The translations under genes and the position numbers were made by a program. Source: Thiosocius sp963753845 (GTDB lineage: Bacteria; Pseudomonadota; Gammaproteobacteria; Chromatiales; Chromatiaceae). Taken from it: a stretch of 64,000 bases of DNA. Below are positions 30,976 to 39,197 of the stretch, in pieces. The DNA lies in NCBI GenBank assembly GCA_963753845.1, contig CAVWEI010000006.1, forward strand, positions 1-64,000, in the 5' to 3' direction. The notes under the pieces are model-generated. The model was given only the letters and a program-made list of their open reading frames with translations, had not been told where the DNA came from and ran no database searches. How positions within the stretch are numbered: the first letter of the stretch is position 1; every line of letters begins with the position of its first letter.

Positions 30976-31998
30976 ATGAGCGAGACCGAGCGCCGTGCCT
31001 TTCTGCCCAACTTCTGCGCCATCCGCATGGTGTTTGCGGTCGTGGTGAGTGCCGAACTGCTGGCGATCGTACTCACCCTGGGTGCCTTTCCAAGCCCCGA
31101 GCTGTTCTGGACCGAACTCAGCCTGCGTTCCCTGTACATCCAGTGGGTGACCCTGAGCGTCAGTGCGCTCTACTGTGGCCTGCGCCGGCCCCTGGGAAGC
31201 CTGTCGCACACCGCGGCAGGGGCATTCGCCTGGCTGCTGGTGCTGTTGGTAACGGCCGGGGTCTTCGCGGCTGCGCATTGGCTGGGCCTGCGCGGTAGCT
31301 CGCCGGTCATGCCGGCCCTGATCCATCACCTGGCGATAGCCGGCATCGTCGGCGCGGTAATCTTGCGTTACCTGTACGAGCAGCACCGTGAGCGCCAGCG
31401 CGAGCTGGCCGAATCACAGGCCCGCCTGCAGGCCCTGCAGGCGCGCATCCGCCCGCACTTCCTGTTCAACAGCATGAACACCATCGCCAGCCTGACGAGG
31501 GTCGATGCCGAGCTGGCGGAGCAGGTGGTGCAGGACCTCTCCGACCTGTTCCGGGCCACCCTGTCGGATGTGGACAAGCCGTCCACGCTGGAGCGCGAGT
31601 TCGACCTGGCCCGTGGTTATCTGCGCATAGAAACGCAACGCCTGGGCGAGCGCTTGCGGGTGCATTGGGATATCGAGGGCGTCCCCGGGGACGCAAGGCT
31701 GCCGGCCCTGCTGCTGCAGCCATTACTGGAGAACGCCGTGTACCATGGTATCGAGCCCGCAACCGATGGCGGCGAGATCACCATCAGCGGGCGATTCCGC
31801 CAGGGCGTGGTCAGCCTGGCCGTGCGCAATACCCTTCCAAAGGGGCCGCAGGCGGTGACCCGCCGCGGCAACCAGATGGCGCAGGAGAACGTTCGCCAAC
31901 GCCTGGACGCGGCTTTCGGTGACGCGGCGGGAATGGTTCTGGGCCAGGTCGACGGTTGTTACCAGGTCCGTTTGCACTTTCCGGTGGCGGCGCCATGA
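30976..31998 (+). CDS. algZ: AlgZ/LytS-type sensor histidine kinase
   Basis: A 340-residue membrane kinase of the His_kinase (LytS/AlgZ) family. Four hydrophobic segments (about 13-37, 50-70, 80-101, 112-132) precede a kinase core. The phospho-accepting His is H161 in RIRPHFLFNSMNTI, and the ATP-binding part includes LLLQPLLENAVYHGIEP. The start at 30976 (MSETERRAFLPNF) is chosen by family N-termini. The 26 extra codons upstream have no match. Its stop overlaps the next gene's start (ATGA). Gene order argH / algZ-algR matches Pseudomonas, where the pair governs alginate and type IV pili. The role here is inferred only. Confidence 0.9.
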   Translation: MSETERRAFLPNFCAIRMVFAVVVSAELLAIVLTLGAFPSPELFWTELSLRSLYIQWVTLSVSALYCGLRRPLGSLSHTAAGAFAWLLVLLVTAGVFAAAHWLGLRGSSPVMPALIHHLAIAGIVGAVILRYLYEQHRERQRELAESQARLQALQARIRPHFLFNSMNTIASLTRVDAELAEQVVQDLSDLFRATLSDVDKPSTLEREFDLARGYLRIETQRLGERLRVHWDIEGVPGDARLPALLLQPLLENAVYHGIEPATDGGEITISGRFRQGVVSLAVRNTLPKGPQAVTRRGNQMAQENVRQRLDAAFGDAAGMVLGQVDGCYQVRLHFPVAAP

Positions 31999-32717
31999 GG
32001 GTCCTGATCGCCGACGACGAAGCGCCCGCCCGGGCCCGCCTGGCGGCCCTGCTGTCTGCTGCCGGCAGCGACTACGAAGTGGTCGCTCTGGTGGCCAACG
32101 GGGCCGAGGCGGTGGCCGCCTGTGCCGGCCAGCAGGTCGACCTGGTATTGCTGGATATCCGCATGCCGGGAATGGATGGGATCCAGGCGGCGCTGGCGCT
32201 GGCGGAAGGGCCGAGGCCGCCCGCGGTGGTGTTCGTCACCGCCTACGACGAGCATGCCCTGGCCGCATTCGAGGCCAATGCGGTGGACTACCTGCTCAAA
32301 CCGGTGCGCACGGAGCGCCTGCTGCGCGCGCTCGACAAGGCGCGCGCCCTGAACGGCGAGCAGCAGTCGGCCCTGGCCGCGGCCGGCGCCTACCTGAACG
32401 CGAGCTATCGCGGCGGGATCCTGCGCATACCGGCAACCGAGGTGATCTTTCTGCGTGCCGACAGCAAGTACGTGGAGGTATGGCACTCACAGGGCATGGC
32501 GCTGACCGAGGAGTCGCTGCGTGCGATCGAGGAGCGTCTGCCGGGTGTCTTTCTGCGTGTTCACCGCAACGCCATGGTCGCCCCGGACCGGGCGCGTGAA
32601 TTGCGCAAGGGACCCGCGGGCCAGTTGCTGCTGCAACTGCACGGCAGCGATGAGCCGGTCGAGGTGAGCCGCCGGCACGCACCCGAGGTGAGGCGGATGC
32701 TGCGCGCTGCCGATTGA
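31995..32717 (+). CDS. algR: AlgR-type LytTR response regulator
   Basis: A 240-residue regulator with a receiver domain (acidic pair D7/D8, phospho-acceptor D54 in LLDIRMPGMDG, K102) and a C-terminal LytTR DNA-binding domain (about 140-235, with IFLRADSKYVEV and LRVHRNAMV). The ATG at 31995 overlaps the kinase stop by 4 nt, which couples translation and marks the kinase as its partner. LytTR regulators bind imperfect direct repeats upstream of virulence or surface genes. Targets here are unknown. Confidence 0.93.
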   Translation: MRVLIADDEAPARARLAALLSAAGSDYEVVALVANGAEAVAACAGQQVDLVLLDIRMPGMDGIQAALALAEGPRPPAVVFVTAYDEHALAAFEANAVDYLLKPVRTERLLRALDKARALNGEQQSALAAAGAYLNASYRGGILRIPATEVIFLRADSKYVEVWHSQGMALTEESLRAIEERLPGVFLRVHRNAMVAPDRARELRKGPAGQLLLQLHGSDEPVEVSRRHAPEVRRMLRAAD

Positions 32718-32763
32718 GCCCGATGTTAAACTGCGTCCTCCAGCGGCGACCGGAACCCTCACG

Positions 32764-33777
32764 ATGAGTAAAGACAGCCAGGCCTTCTCCGGCTATCCAT
32801 TCACCCGCATGCGGCGCATGCGCCGGGACGATTTTTCACGCCGGATGATGCGCGAGACCAGGCTAACCGCGGACGATCTCATTTACCCGATGTTCGTCCT
32901 CGAGGGCCAGGGGCAGCGCGAACCGGTCGGCTCGATGCCGGGGGTGGAGCGGGTCAGTGTCGACCTGCTGGTACAGGAGGCGAGACAGATCCACGCGCTT
33001 GGCATCCCGGCCATGGCCCTGTTCCCGGTGACCCCGGCGAGCGCCAAGAGCGAGGATGCCGCAGAGGCGTTCAACCCGGATGGCCTGGCGCAGCGCGCCG
33101 TGCGTGCCGTCAAGGATGCGGTTCCGGAGCTGGGAGTGATCACCGACGTCGCCCTGGATCCGTTCACCACCCATGGCCAGGACGGGCTGATCGACGAACA
33201 CGGATACGTGATGAACGACGAGACCGTCGAGGTCCTCGTCAGGCAGGCCCTGTCGCATGCCGATGCCGGTGCCGACGTGGTCGCACCCTCGGACATGATG
33301 GACGGGCGTATCGGCGAAATCCGCGATGCGCTCGAGGCGGATGGCCACATCCATACCCGGATACTGGCTTATTCCGCCAAGTACGCCAGCAGCTATTACG
33401 GCCCGTTCCGGGATGCGGTCGGTTCCGCGGCCAACCTCGGTGGTGGCAACAAGTACAGCTACCAGCAGGACCCGGCCAACAGCGACGAGGCCCTTCGCGA
33501 GGTGGCCCTGGACCTGCACGAGGGTGCCGATATGGTGATGGTCAAACCGGGCATGCCCTACCTGGATATCGTGCGCCGGGTGAAAGACCAGTTCGGGGTG
33601 CCGACCTTCGTCTACCAGGTGAGTGGTGAGTACGCCATGCACATGGCGGCGGTACAGAACGGCTGGCTGGACGAGCGGGCGGTGGTGATGGAGTCCCTGC
33701 TGTGCATCAAGAGGGCGGGGGCCGACGGCGTCCTGAGTTATTTCGCCAAGCGTGCGGCACAGTGGATCAATGACTGA
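32764..33777 (+). CDS. hemB: Delta-aminolevulinic acid dehydratase (porphobilinogen synthase)
   Basis: HemB condenses two 5-aminolevulinate molecules to porphobilinogen for haem, sirohaem and related tetrapyrroles. The 337-residue protein has the two Schiff-base lysines in AYSAKYASSYYGPFRDA and MVMVKPGMPYLD. The metal region reads ALDPFTTHGQDGL, lacking the zinc-binding cysteine triad, so it is of the Mg-dependent proteobacterial type. It lies 46 bp after algR on the same strand and overlaps the next gene by 8 nt. Confidence 0.97.
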   Translation: MSKDSQAFSGYPFTRMRRMRRDDFSRRMMRETRLTADDLIYPMFVLEGQGQREPVGSMPGVERVSVDLLVQEARQIHALGIPAMALFPVTPASAKSEDAAEAFNPDGLAQRAVRAVKDAVPELGVITDVALDPFTTHGQDGLIDEHGYVMNDETVEVLVRQALSHADAGADVVAPSDMMDGRIGEIRDALEADGHIHTRILAYSAKYASSYYGPFRDAVGSAANLGGGNKYSYQQDPANSDEALREVALDLHEGADMVMVKPGMPYLDIVRRVKDQFGVPTFVYQVSGEYAMHMAAVQNGWLDERAVVMESLLCIKRAGADGVLSYFAKRAAQWIND

Positions 33778-34351
33778 GGATCCGTCATCGCGCAAGCCCG
33801 AGGTGCCGGATGCGAATGACCCGGCACACCTGCGTACACGGCCGCTGCAAAGGCACGCCAGACGGCCCCGGGTCAGGCTGGCGCCGGTCCTGATGGCCTG
33901 GCTGGGTGCCTTTGCCGGCATTGCTGTCCTGGTGTTGGTAGTCGATCTGCTGCCCCAGCTGCGTCTACTGGTGATCGGTTCTTTCGGCGCCTCCGCGGTG
34001 TTGTTGTTCGGCGCGCCCAGGGCACCTTTTTCGCAGCCTCGCAACCTGATCGGCGGGCATGTGATCTCGGCGCTCGCCGGTGTCGCCTGTTACCGCTATC
34101 TGCCGGATGCCCTGTTCGTGCAGGAGGCAACAGCCGTTGCCACGGCTATCGCCCTGATGATGGCGACCCACACCCTGCACCCGCCGGGCGGGGCCACCGC
34201 GTTGATCGCGGTGATCGGTCCGGACGCCGTCCACCAGCTGGGCTGGGCCTACGTCTTTCCGGTGCTGATGGGGGCGGTGCTGATGCTGCTGGTCGCCGTG
34301 GTCAGCAACAATCTCTACGAGCGCGGCAGTTACCCGGACCGCTGGGACTGA
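33770..34351 (+). CDS. HPP family integral membrane protein
   Basis: A 193-residue protein with a polar N-terminus of about 40 residues and four hydrophobic segments (about 43-65, 71-85, 97-130, 152-175). The HPP signature is THTLHPPGGATAL (about 130-142). The family is largely uncharacterised; some plant and cyanobacterial members have been linked to nitrite transport. The start ATG at 33770 overlaps the hemB stop by 8 nt, so it is translationally coupled to hemB. Confidence 0.85.
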   Translation: MTEDPSSRKPEVPDANDPAHLRTRPLQRHARRPRVRLAPVLMAWLGAFAGIAVLVLVVDLLPQLRLLVIGSFGASAVLLFGAPRAPFSQPRNLIGGHVISALAGVACYRYLPDALFVQEATAVATAIALMMATHTLHPPGGATALIAVIGPDAVHQLGWAYVFPVLMGAVLMLLVAVVSNNLYERGSYPDRWD

Positions 34352-34376
34352 ACCGGGTATTCGGCAGCGGGCCGGA

Positions 34377-37121
34377 TCAGCTGTTGCCGGTGAATGCGAC
34401 CACGTTGGACAGGGTTGGGGCGAATTCGCCTGGTGCGGGTTTCGCCAGGTGGTACCCCTGCCCATAGTCGATACCCATCGCTGTCAGCAGCTGGCAGGTT
34501 TCCGTATCCTCTATGGCCTCGGCGATGGTCATCATGCCCAATACCCCGCCGATGCGCTTGATGGTATCCACCATCGCCTTGTCGACCGGGTCGTGCAGGA
34601 TGTCACGCACGAACTCTCCATCGATCTTGAGGTAATCGACCGGCAGTTTCTTCAGGTAGGCGAACGAACTCAGACCGGTGCCGAAGTCATCCAGCGCAAA
34701 CAGGAAGCCGCGGCGGCGCAGCTGGTCCATCAGGCCGAGTGCGCGGTCCATATTGGCGATGACGCTGGTCTCGGTGATCTCGAAACACACGCGGTGCGGG
34801 TCTATCCGGTGTTCGAGCTCCAGCTGCTGTATGGCCAGCTCGAGGTCCGGGTGATCCAGTGACTGCCCCGAGAGATTGATGGTGAAGATGCGCCGGTCGT
34901 CTGGGTTGGTGCGCCACAGCTCGGCCAACTGGCGGAAAGCGGAGCCGATCACCCAGAGGTCGAGATCGAACATCAGGTTGAAGCGCTCCGCCGCCGGTAT
35001 GAAGGTCATCGGTGGCACCAGCCGGCCATCGCTGTCGAGCATACGTACCAGCAATTCACACATCACCGGGCGCCGGCTGTCGATGCCGAGCGGGAAGATG
35101 GTCTGTCCGTACAACACCAGGTGATCGTGCTCGATCGCCTCGCGCAGCTTGTGCAGCCAACGCATGTCGCTGCTGCGCTGCGCCAGCAGTTCGTCATCGG
35201 GCTGGTAGAAATGAACGCGGTTGCGGCCCTGGTCCTTGGCGACGTAACAGGCGGCGTCGGCGGCACGCAAGACCTCGTCGAGGTTGCCGCTGTTCCTGCT
35301 GATCGCGACCACCCCGATGCTGAGACTGATGCGGAAGCTCTTTTCCTCCCAGTGCAGGCGCAGGTCCTTGATCTCATGCCTCAGCGCCTCCGCAACCTCG
35401 AGCGCCTTCTCGACGTTGCAATCACGCAGCAACAGGCCGAATTCGTCGCCGCCCAGGCGTGCAAGCCGGTCGAGCCGGCGGATATTCTCGCCGAGGTGGG
35501 CCGCCACCTGCTTGAGCAACTGGTCCCCGGCAATATGGCCGCTGCTGTCATTGATCGCCTTGAACTGGTCCAGGTCGATGTACATCAGGGCATGCTGGCT
35601 GTCGCTGGCCAGGGCATCCTCGATCACGGCATTGAGTTCGCGCTCGAACTGGCGCCGGTTGATCAGGCGGGTGAGCGGATCGTGCGTGGCCTGGAACGCC
35701 ATCTCGCGCAGCAGGCTCCGTTCGCGGCTGACGTCGCGCACGATCAGCGCCGCACCGGTGAAATTTCCCTCGCTGTCGCGGATGGCGGCGGCATTCTCGA
35801 TCACCGCGATGGTCGCGCTGTCACTGCGCACCATGATCGCCGCTGCCTCTGACTCGTCATGGTCGCGCAGGGCGCGCGCGATGGGGTCCGGCAGTGCGGT
35901 ACCGTCCGATTCCGAAACCAGCGAAAAGATCTCGTTGAGATGGCGGCCGTGCGCGTCATCCGCCCGCCATCCGGTGAGCTGCTCCGCTGCCGGGTTGATG
36001 AAATCGACCACACCCGTCGGGTCGGTGGTGATCACCGCCTCGCCGATGGATTGCAGCGTCACCTGTGCGCGCTCCTTTTCCTGGAAAAGTCGTTCCTTGG
36101 CCTCCCTGGCCGCCTCGGCGGCACGCAGCCGGGTAAATACGACCAGTACCCCGGAGGCATACAAGCCGACAAAGATCGCGATCACGGTCAGCCACTGCAG
36201 GGGGCGCAAAGAATCGCTGTCAATCGCGCGCGCCAAATGGATGTGGAAGCGGGTCGGATTGAGTGAAATCCTGGAATCATGGTGCTGCAGGGGCAGCAAC
36301 TCGCTAATGAAACCGGACGGCGGTGGGGTCGGCTTTTCGAACAGCATGGTTTCTTCCGCCTCGTTCCATGTGCTCAGGCTTAGGCCCAGTTCCTCGTGCT
36401 CATCGATGATATTGGCGAGGAATACCCGTGCATCGATCAAGAGGGCATATACCCCGTGTACCTGGGCCTCGCGGTCTGCGGCAGTGCCGGGCACGAAGAA
36501 GCCTTTGTATACCGCCTTGAATAGCAGAAAGCCCCCCCCGCCGAGCGCAAGCGAGGGCGCCGCGGCGACCTCACCGGCGTGGGCGGCCCTTTCTATGGCC
36601 AACTTCAGGCCGGGGTCGGAATAGAAGTCGAGTCCGAGGTAACGGGCAAGGCCGGGGTCGAGCGGCTCGAGGAAGTTGAGCGGCATGTAGTGGGGTCTCG
36701 AGACGCTGCGGATCAGTTTGCCGTCTGCATCGGCGGCCGAGATCCGAAAGCCCGGAAACCCTGCGCCTTGAAACTCACCTTCATAGTTGTCCCTCTCCCT
36801 GTCATCGACCAGGCGCAACTGCAGGATCGCCTTGACGTAGGGGTGACTGCGTTCGATTTCCTGTGCGAAGGCGGACAGTTCCTGTTGGGAGAGGCGCGTC
36901 ATCGCGTGGTGCATGCCGCTGAGCGAGCGCAACGAGGCATTGAGGTTGTCGAGCCGCCGGGTCAGCGAGGCCTCGATCTCGACGTTCAGTTCAGCAAACT
37001 CCAGGTCCGCCTGCGCCACGTCGTTGCGCAGGGCCACCAGGAGTGCGAACAACAGGACCAGCAAGCCGAGCAGGGCTGCCGTAGTCCTGCGTCTGCTTAA
37101 AGATTCGCGATAAGCGGCCAT
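34377..37121 (-). CDS. CHASE-PAS-GGDEF-EAL c-di-GMP protein
   Basis: A 914-residue membrane protein. TM1 is at about 16-33, a CHASE-type periplasmic sensor at about 70-290 (SHPYVKAILQLRLV and GFPGFRIS are typical), TM2 at about 312-335, PAS at about 350-470, GGDEF at about 475-640 and EAL at about 650-900. The cyclase loop GGDEF is intact. The EAL signature reads ELLVR rather than EALLR, but NLSG, FEITET, DDFGTGLSS and LKIDGEF are kept and AEAIED replaces AEGIET. Phosphodiesterase activity is plausible but weaker evidence supports it. The gene starts 9 bp after a periplasmic binding-protein gene, implying a sensor pair. Confidence 0.92.
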   Translation of the reverse strand: MAAYRESLSRRRTTAALLGLLVLLFALLVALRNDVAQADLEFAELNVEIEASLTRRLDNLNASLRSLSGMHHAMTRLSQQELSAFAQEIERSHPYVKAILQLRLVDDRERDNYEGEFQGAGFPGFRISAADADGKLIRSVSRPHYMPLNFLEPLDPGLARYLGLDFYSDPGLKLAIERAAHAGEVAAAPSLALGGGGFLLFKAVYKGFFVPGTAADREAQVHGVYALLIDARVFLANIIDEHEELGLSLSTWNEAEETMLFEKPTPPPSGFISELLPLQHHDSRISLNPTRFHIHLARAIDSDSLRPLQWLTVIAIFVGLYASGVLVVFTRLRAAEAAREAKERLFQEKERAQVTLQSIGEAVITTDPTGVVDFINPAAEQLTGWRADDAHGRHLNEIFSLVSESDGTALPDPIARALRDHDESEAAAIMVRSDSATIAVIENAAAIRDSEGNFTGAALIVRDVSRERSLLREMAFQATHDPLTRLINRRQFERELNAVIEDALASDSQHALMYIDLDQFKAINDSSGHIAGDQLLKQVAAHLGENIRRLDRLARLGGDEFGLLLRDCNVEKALEVAEALRHEIKDLRLHWEEKSFRISLSIGVVAISRNSGNLDEVLRAADAACYVAKDQGRNRVHFYQPDDELLAQRSSDMRWLHKLREAIEHDHLVLYGQTIFPLGIDSRRPVMCELLVRMLDSDGRLVPPMTFIPAAERFNLMFDLDLWVIGSAFRQLAELWRTNPDDRRIFTINLSGQSLDHPDLELAIQQLELEHRIDPHRVCFEITETSVIANMDRALGLMDQLRRRGFLFALDDFGTGLSSFAYLKKLPVDYLKIDGEFVRDILHDPVDKAMVDTIKRIGGVLGMMTIAEAIEDTETCQLLTAMGIDYGQGYHLAKPAPGEFAPTLSNVVAFTGNS

Positions 37122-37130
37122 GGTGAGGCT

Positions 37131-38120
37131 TTACTGGTGGACCTTGCCTTTGCTCAGCAATTGCGCGGGGAGTTCCAGCCCCGCGGCCTCGATCAGTGAG
37201 GGGTTGAGAAAGAGGTCCCATTTGCGGTTGGCGATGACCGGAATGCTGTCGGCCGGCACCCCGTCGAGAAGCTGCAGGGCGACGCGGCCGGCCCATTCTC
37301 CCTGTTCCTCTGGGACCTTGGTCATGCCCAGCATGGTGACCGGCATCATCCACTCGTGGCTGGTGACCGTAAGCCGCCTGGTGATCGGCCGGATGGCCGC
37401 GATCGCCTTGGCGTCATCCCAGTCGTCGATGCCGGCATTGCTGCCGACGATAATGAGGTCGAAGTCCTGAGCGGTCTCATAGGCCCCGACCCAGGAAGAC
37501 AGGCTCGAGGCGAGTTGTTGCTCGAAGGCGAGTCCGCGGTGCTCGGCGGCCTTGCGGATACGGTCTGCGTTCTTTCTTTCGGTCGGGGTGTTGGCGCCAA
37601 TGTAGAAAGCGCGCGCCGCGCCCGGAACCAGGGCCCTTGCCTCCTCGATCATCGCCTGTACCGGTGCGACCTCGATCATCCCGGTCACATTGCGGTAGGG
37701 AAAGCCGTACTCCTTGACCGTCCAGTTGATGCCGCAGAACACGAACGGCAGCTCGTGATCTTTGTAATACGGTTTAATAAGGTACTTGGCTGCATTGTCG
37801 TCCGCGGTTATCACGACATCCGGTTGCCACGACTCGATCACGGCCTTGGCTGCCAGCGCCGCGGCCTTCTTGTCCTGTTCGGACTTGTTGCGCTTGGTGT
37901 CCATATCGAACTGCCTGATCCGGCATTTGCCCGCCAGGGTGTCGCGCAGACCGCGTTCGACCCCGTCCGACCAGGCATAGCCCTGGTGGTAAGAGGAGAC
38001 GAACAGGCATTTCGGCTCGGCTGCGGCTGCGGCTGCCGCGGCGCAAAGCCACAGCAGGGTGCAGCCAACCGCGGCACGGCGTAACAATCTGCGTTCTGGG
38101 GGTGCAAGGCGCATAGTCAT
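37131..38120 (-). CDS. Periplasmic ABC-type substrate-binding protein (stand-alone sensor partner)
   Basis: A 329-residue secreted protein with a signal peptide ending in an alanine run (about residues 15-34). The mature part is a two-lobed periplasmic-binding fold of the PF04392/TrpX-like group: LFVSSYHQGYAWSDGVERG, VVITADDNAAKYLI, PFVFCGINWT and LDGVPADSIPVIANRK. No permease or ATPase gene lies nearby. Instead it sits 9 bp before a CHASE-PAS-GGDEF-EAL gene. Such binding proteins are repeatedly found beside GGDEF or kinase genes and are thought to deliver ligand state to the membrane sensor (inference). The ligand is unknown. The ATG two codons later is an equal start candidate. Confidence 0.88.
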   Translation of the reverse strand: MTMRLAPPERRLLRRAAVGCTLLWLCAAAAAAAAEPKCLFVSSYHQGYAWSDGVERGLRDTLAGKCRIRQFDMDTKRNKSEQDKKAAALAAKAVIESWQPDVVITADDNAAKYLIKPYYKDHELPFVFCGINWTVKEYGFPYRNVTGMIEVAPVQAMIEEARALVPGAARAFYIGANTPTERKNADRIRKAAEHRGLAFEQQLASSLSSWVGAYETAQDFDLIIVGSNAGIDDWDDAKAIAAIRPITRRLTVTSHEWMMPVTMLGMTKVPEEQGEWAGRVALQLLDGVPADSIPVIANRKWDLFLNPSLIEAAGLELPAQLLSKGKVHQ

Positions 38121-38177
38121 ATCTTGTCGAACTACATATAGCCGCTATACGCCTGCATCGGCCGAGGCCCTGGATTC

Positions 38178-38205
38178 TTGACCGCGGCCGATCCGTGCAG
38201 ACAAT
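38178..38205 (+). promoter_or_regulatory. Possible sigma-70 promoter for aroE
   Basis: TTGACC (38178-38183) and GACAAT (38200-38205) are separated by 16 bp and lie 145 bp upstream of the aroE ATG. A second -10-like TAGAAT is at 38310-38315 without a good -35. Both are visual matches only. Confidence 0.3.
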
Positions 38206-38350
38206 TGTCGCCTTTTCTCCAGCGAGGATGAGTGGCGATGGGCCGCGGGTCCCTCGTCGATCCGGCCGCGGGTTTTCGGTGATCCCGCTCCAGACGTATG
38301 AAGGCGGCGTAGAATGCGTGGACCAGGCCACCACACAGGACCCGATTCCG

Positions 38351-39160
38351 ATGTCAGATCGTTATGCCGTGATCGGCAACCCCATCGAGCATTCGCGGTC
38401 GCCGCAGATCCACGCCGCTTTTGCGGCGCAGACCGGCGAGGACATGGTTTACGAACGCATCCTCGGCGATCCGGAGAATTTCGAAGCGGATGTCCGGGCC
38501 TTTGTCACCGCCGGTGGCCGCGGCCTGAACGTGACCGTGCCTTTCAAGGAGCGTGCCTTTCGCCTGGCGGACTCCCTGGCCGAGCGTGCGCGCACCGCCG
38601 GCGCCGTCAACACGCTGATTGTCGGTGAAGGCAGGCTGCATGGCGACAATACCGATGGTGCCGGCCTGGTACGCGATCTGGGCTGCAACCACCTGTTCGA
38701 TTTTGCCGGGGCACGGGTCCTGTTGCTCGGGGCCGGTGGCGCGGTCCGTGGCGTGTTGCGGCCACTGCTGGACGAAAAGCCGGGTCGGCTGGTGATCGCC
38801 AATCGCACCGCCTCCAAGGCGCTCGCGCTGGCCGAAGGCACCCTCGGTCCGGTTTTCGGCTGCGGCCTCGACCAGCTGGGTGGCCAGCGATTCGACCTGG
38901 TCATCAACGGTACGGCGGCGGGACTGGTGGGGAGCGTACCGATAATCCCCGACGACTGCCTGGCCGATGGCGGCTGGACCTACGATATGCTGTATGGCAA
39001 AGAGCCAACCGCCTTCGTCCTATGGGGCCGGGCACACGGGGCGGCGCGTGCGCTGGATGGCCTGGGTATGCTGGTGGAGCAGGCGGCGGAGTCGTTCTGC
39101 CTGTGGCGTGGCGTGCAGCCGGACACGGCACCGGTGATCGCAAGCCTGCGCACCGGTTGA
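38351..39160 (+). CDS. aroE: Shikimate dehydrogenase
   Basis: AroE reduces 3-dehydroshikimate to shikimate with NADPH in aromatic amino-acid synthesis. The 269-residue protein starts MSDRYAVIGNPIEHSRSP, the family N-terminus. The catalytic Lys is in NVTVPFKE, the Asp in GDNTDGAGLVRD, and the nucleotide fold in LLGAGGAVRGV with the NADPH-type NRTASKA basic patch. The ATG at 38351 has AGGA ten bases upstream. The 52 codons of open frame before it were rejected. Confidence 0.97.
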   Translation: MSDRYAVIGNPIEHSRSPQIHAAFAAQTGEDMVYERILGDPENFEADVRAFVTAGGRGLNVTVPFKERAFRLADSLAERARTAGAVNTLIVGEGRLHGDNTDGAGLVRDLGCNHLFDFAGARVLLLGAGGAVRGVLRPLLDEKPGRLVIANRTASKALALAEGTLGPVFGCGLDQLGGQRFDLVINGTAAGLVGSVPIIPDDCLADGGWTYDMLYGKEPTAFVLWGRAHGAARALDGLGMLVEQAAESFCLWRGVQPDTAPVIASLRTG

Positions 39161-39197
39161 TTTTTGCAGACAGGGGTTGAAGCCCGGGGTGAGCCAA

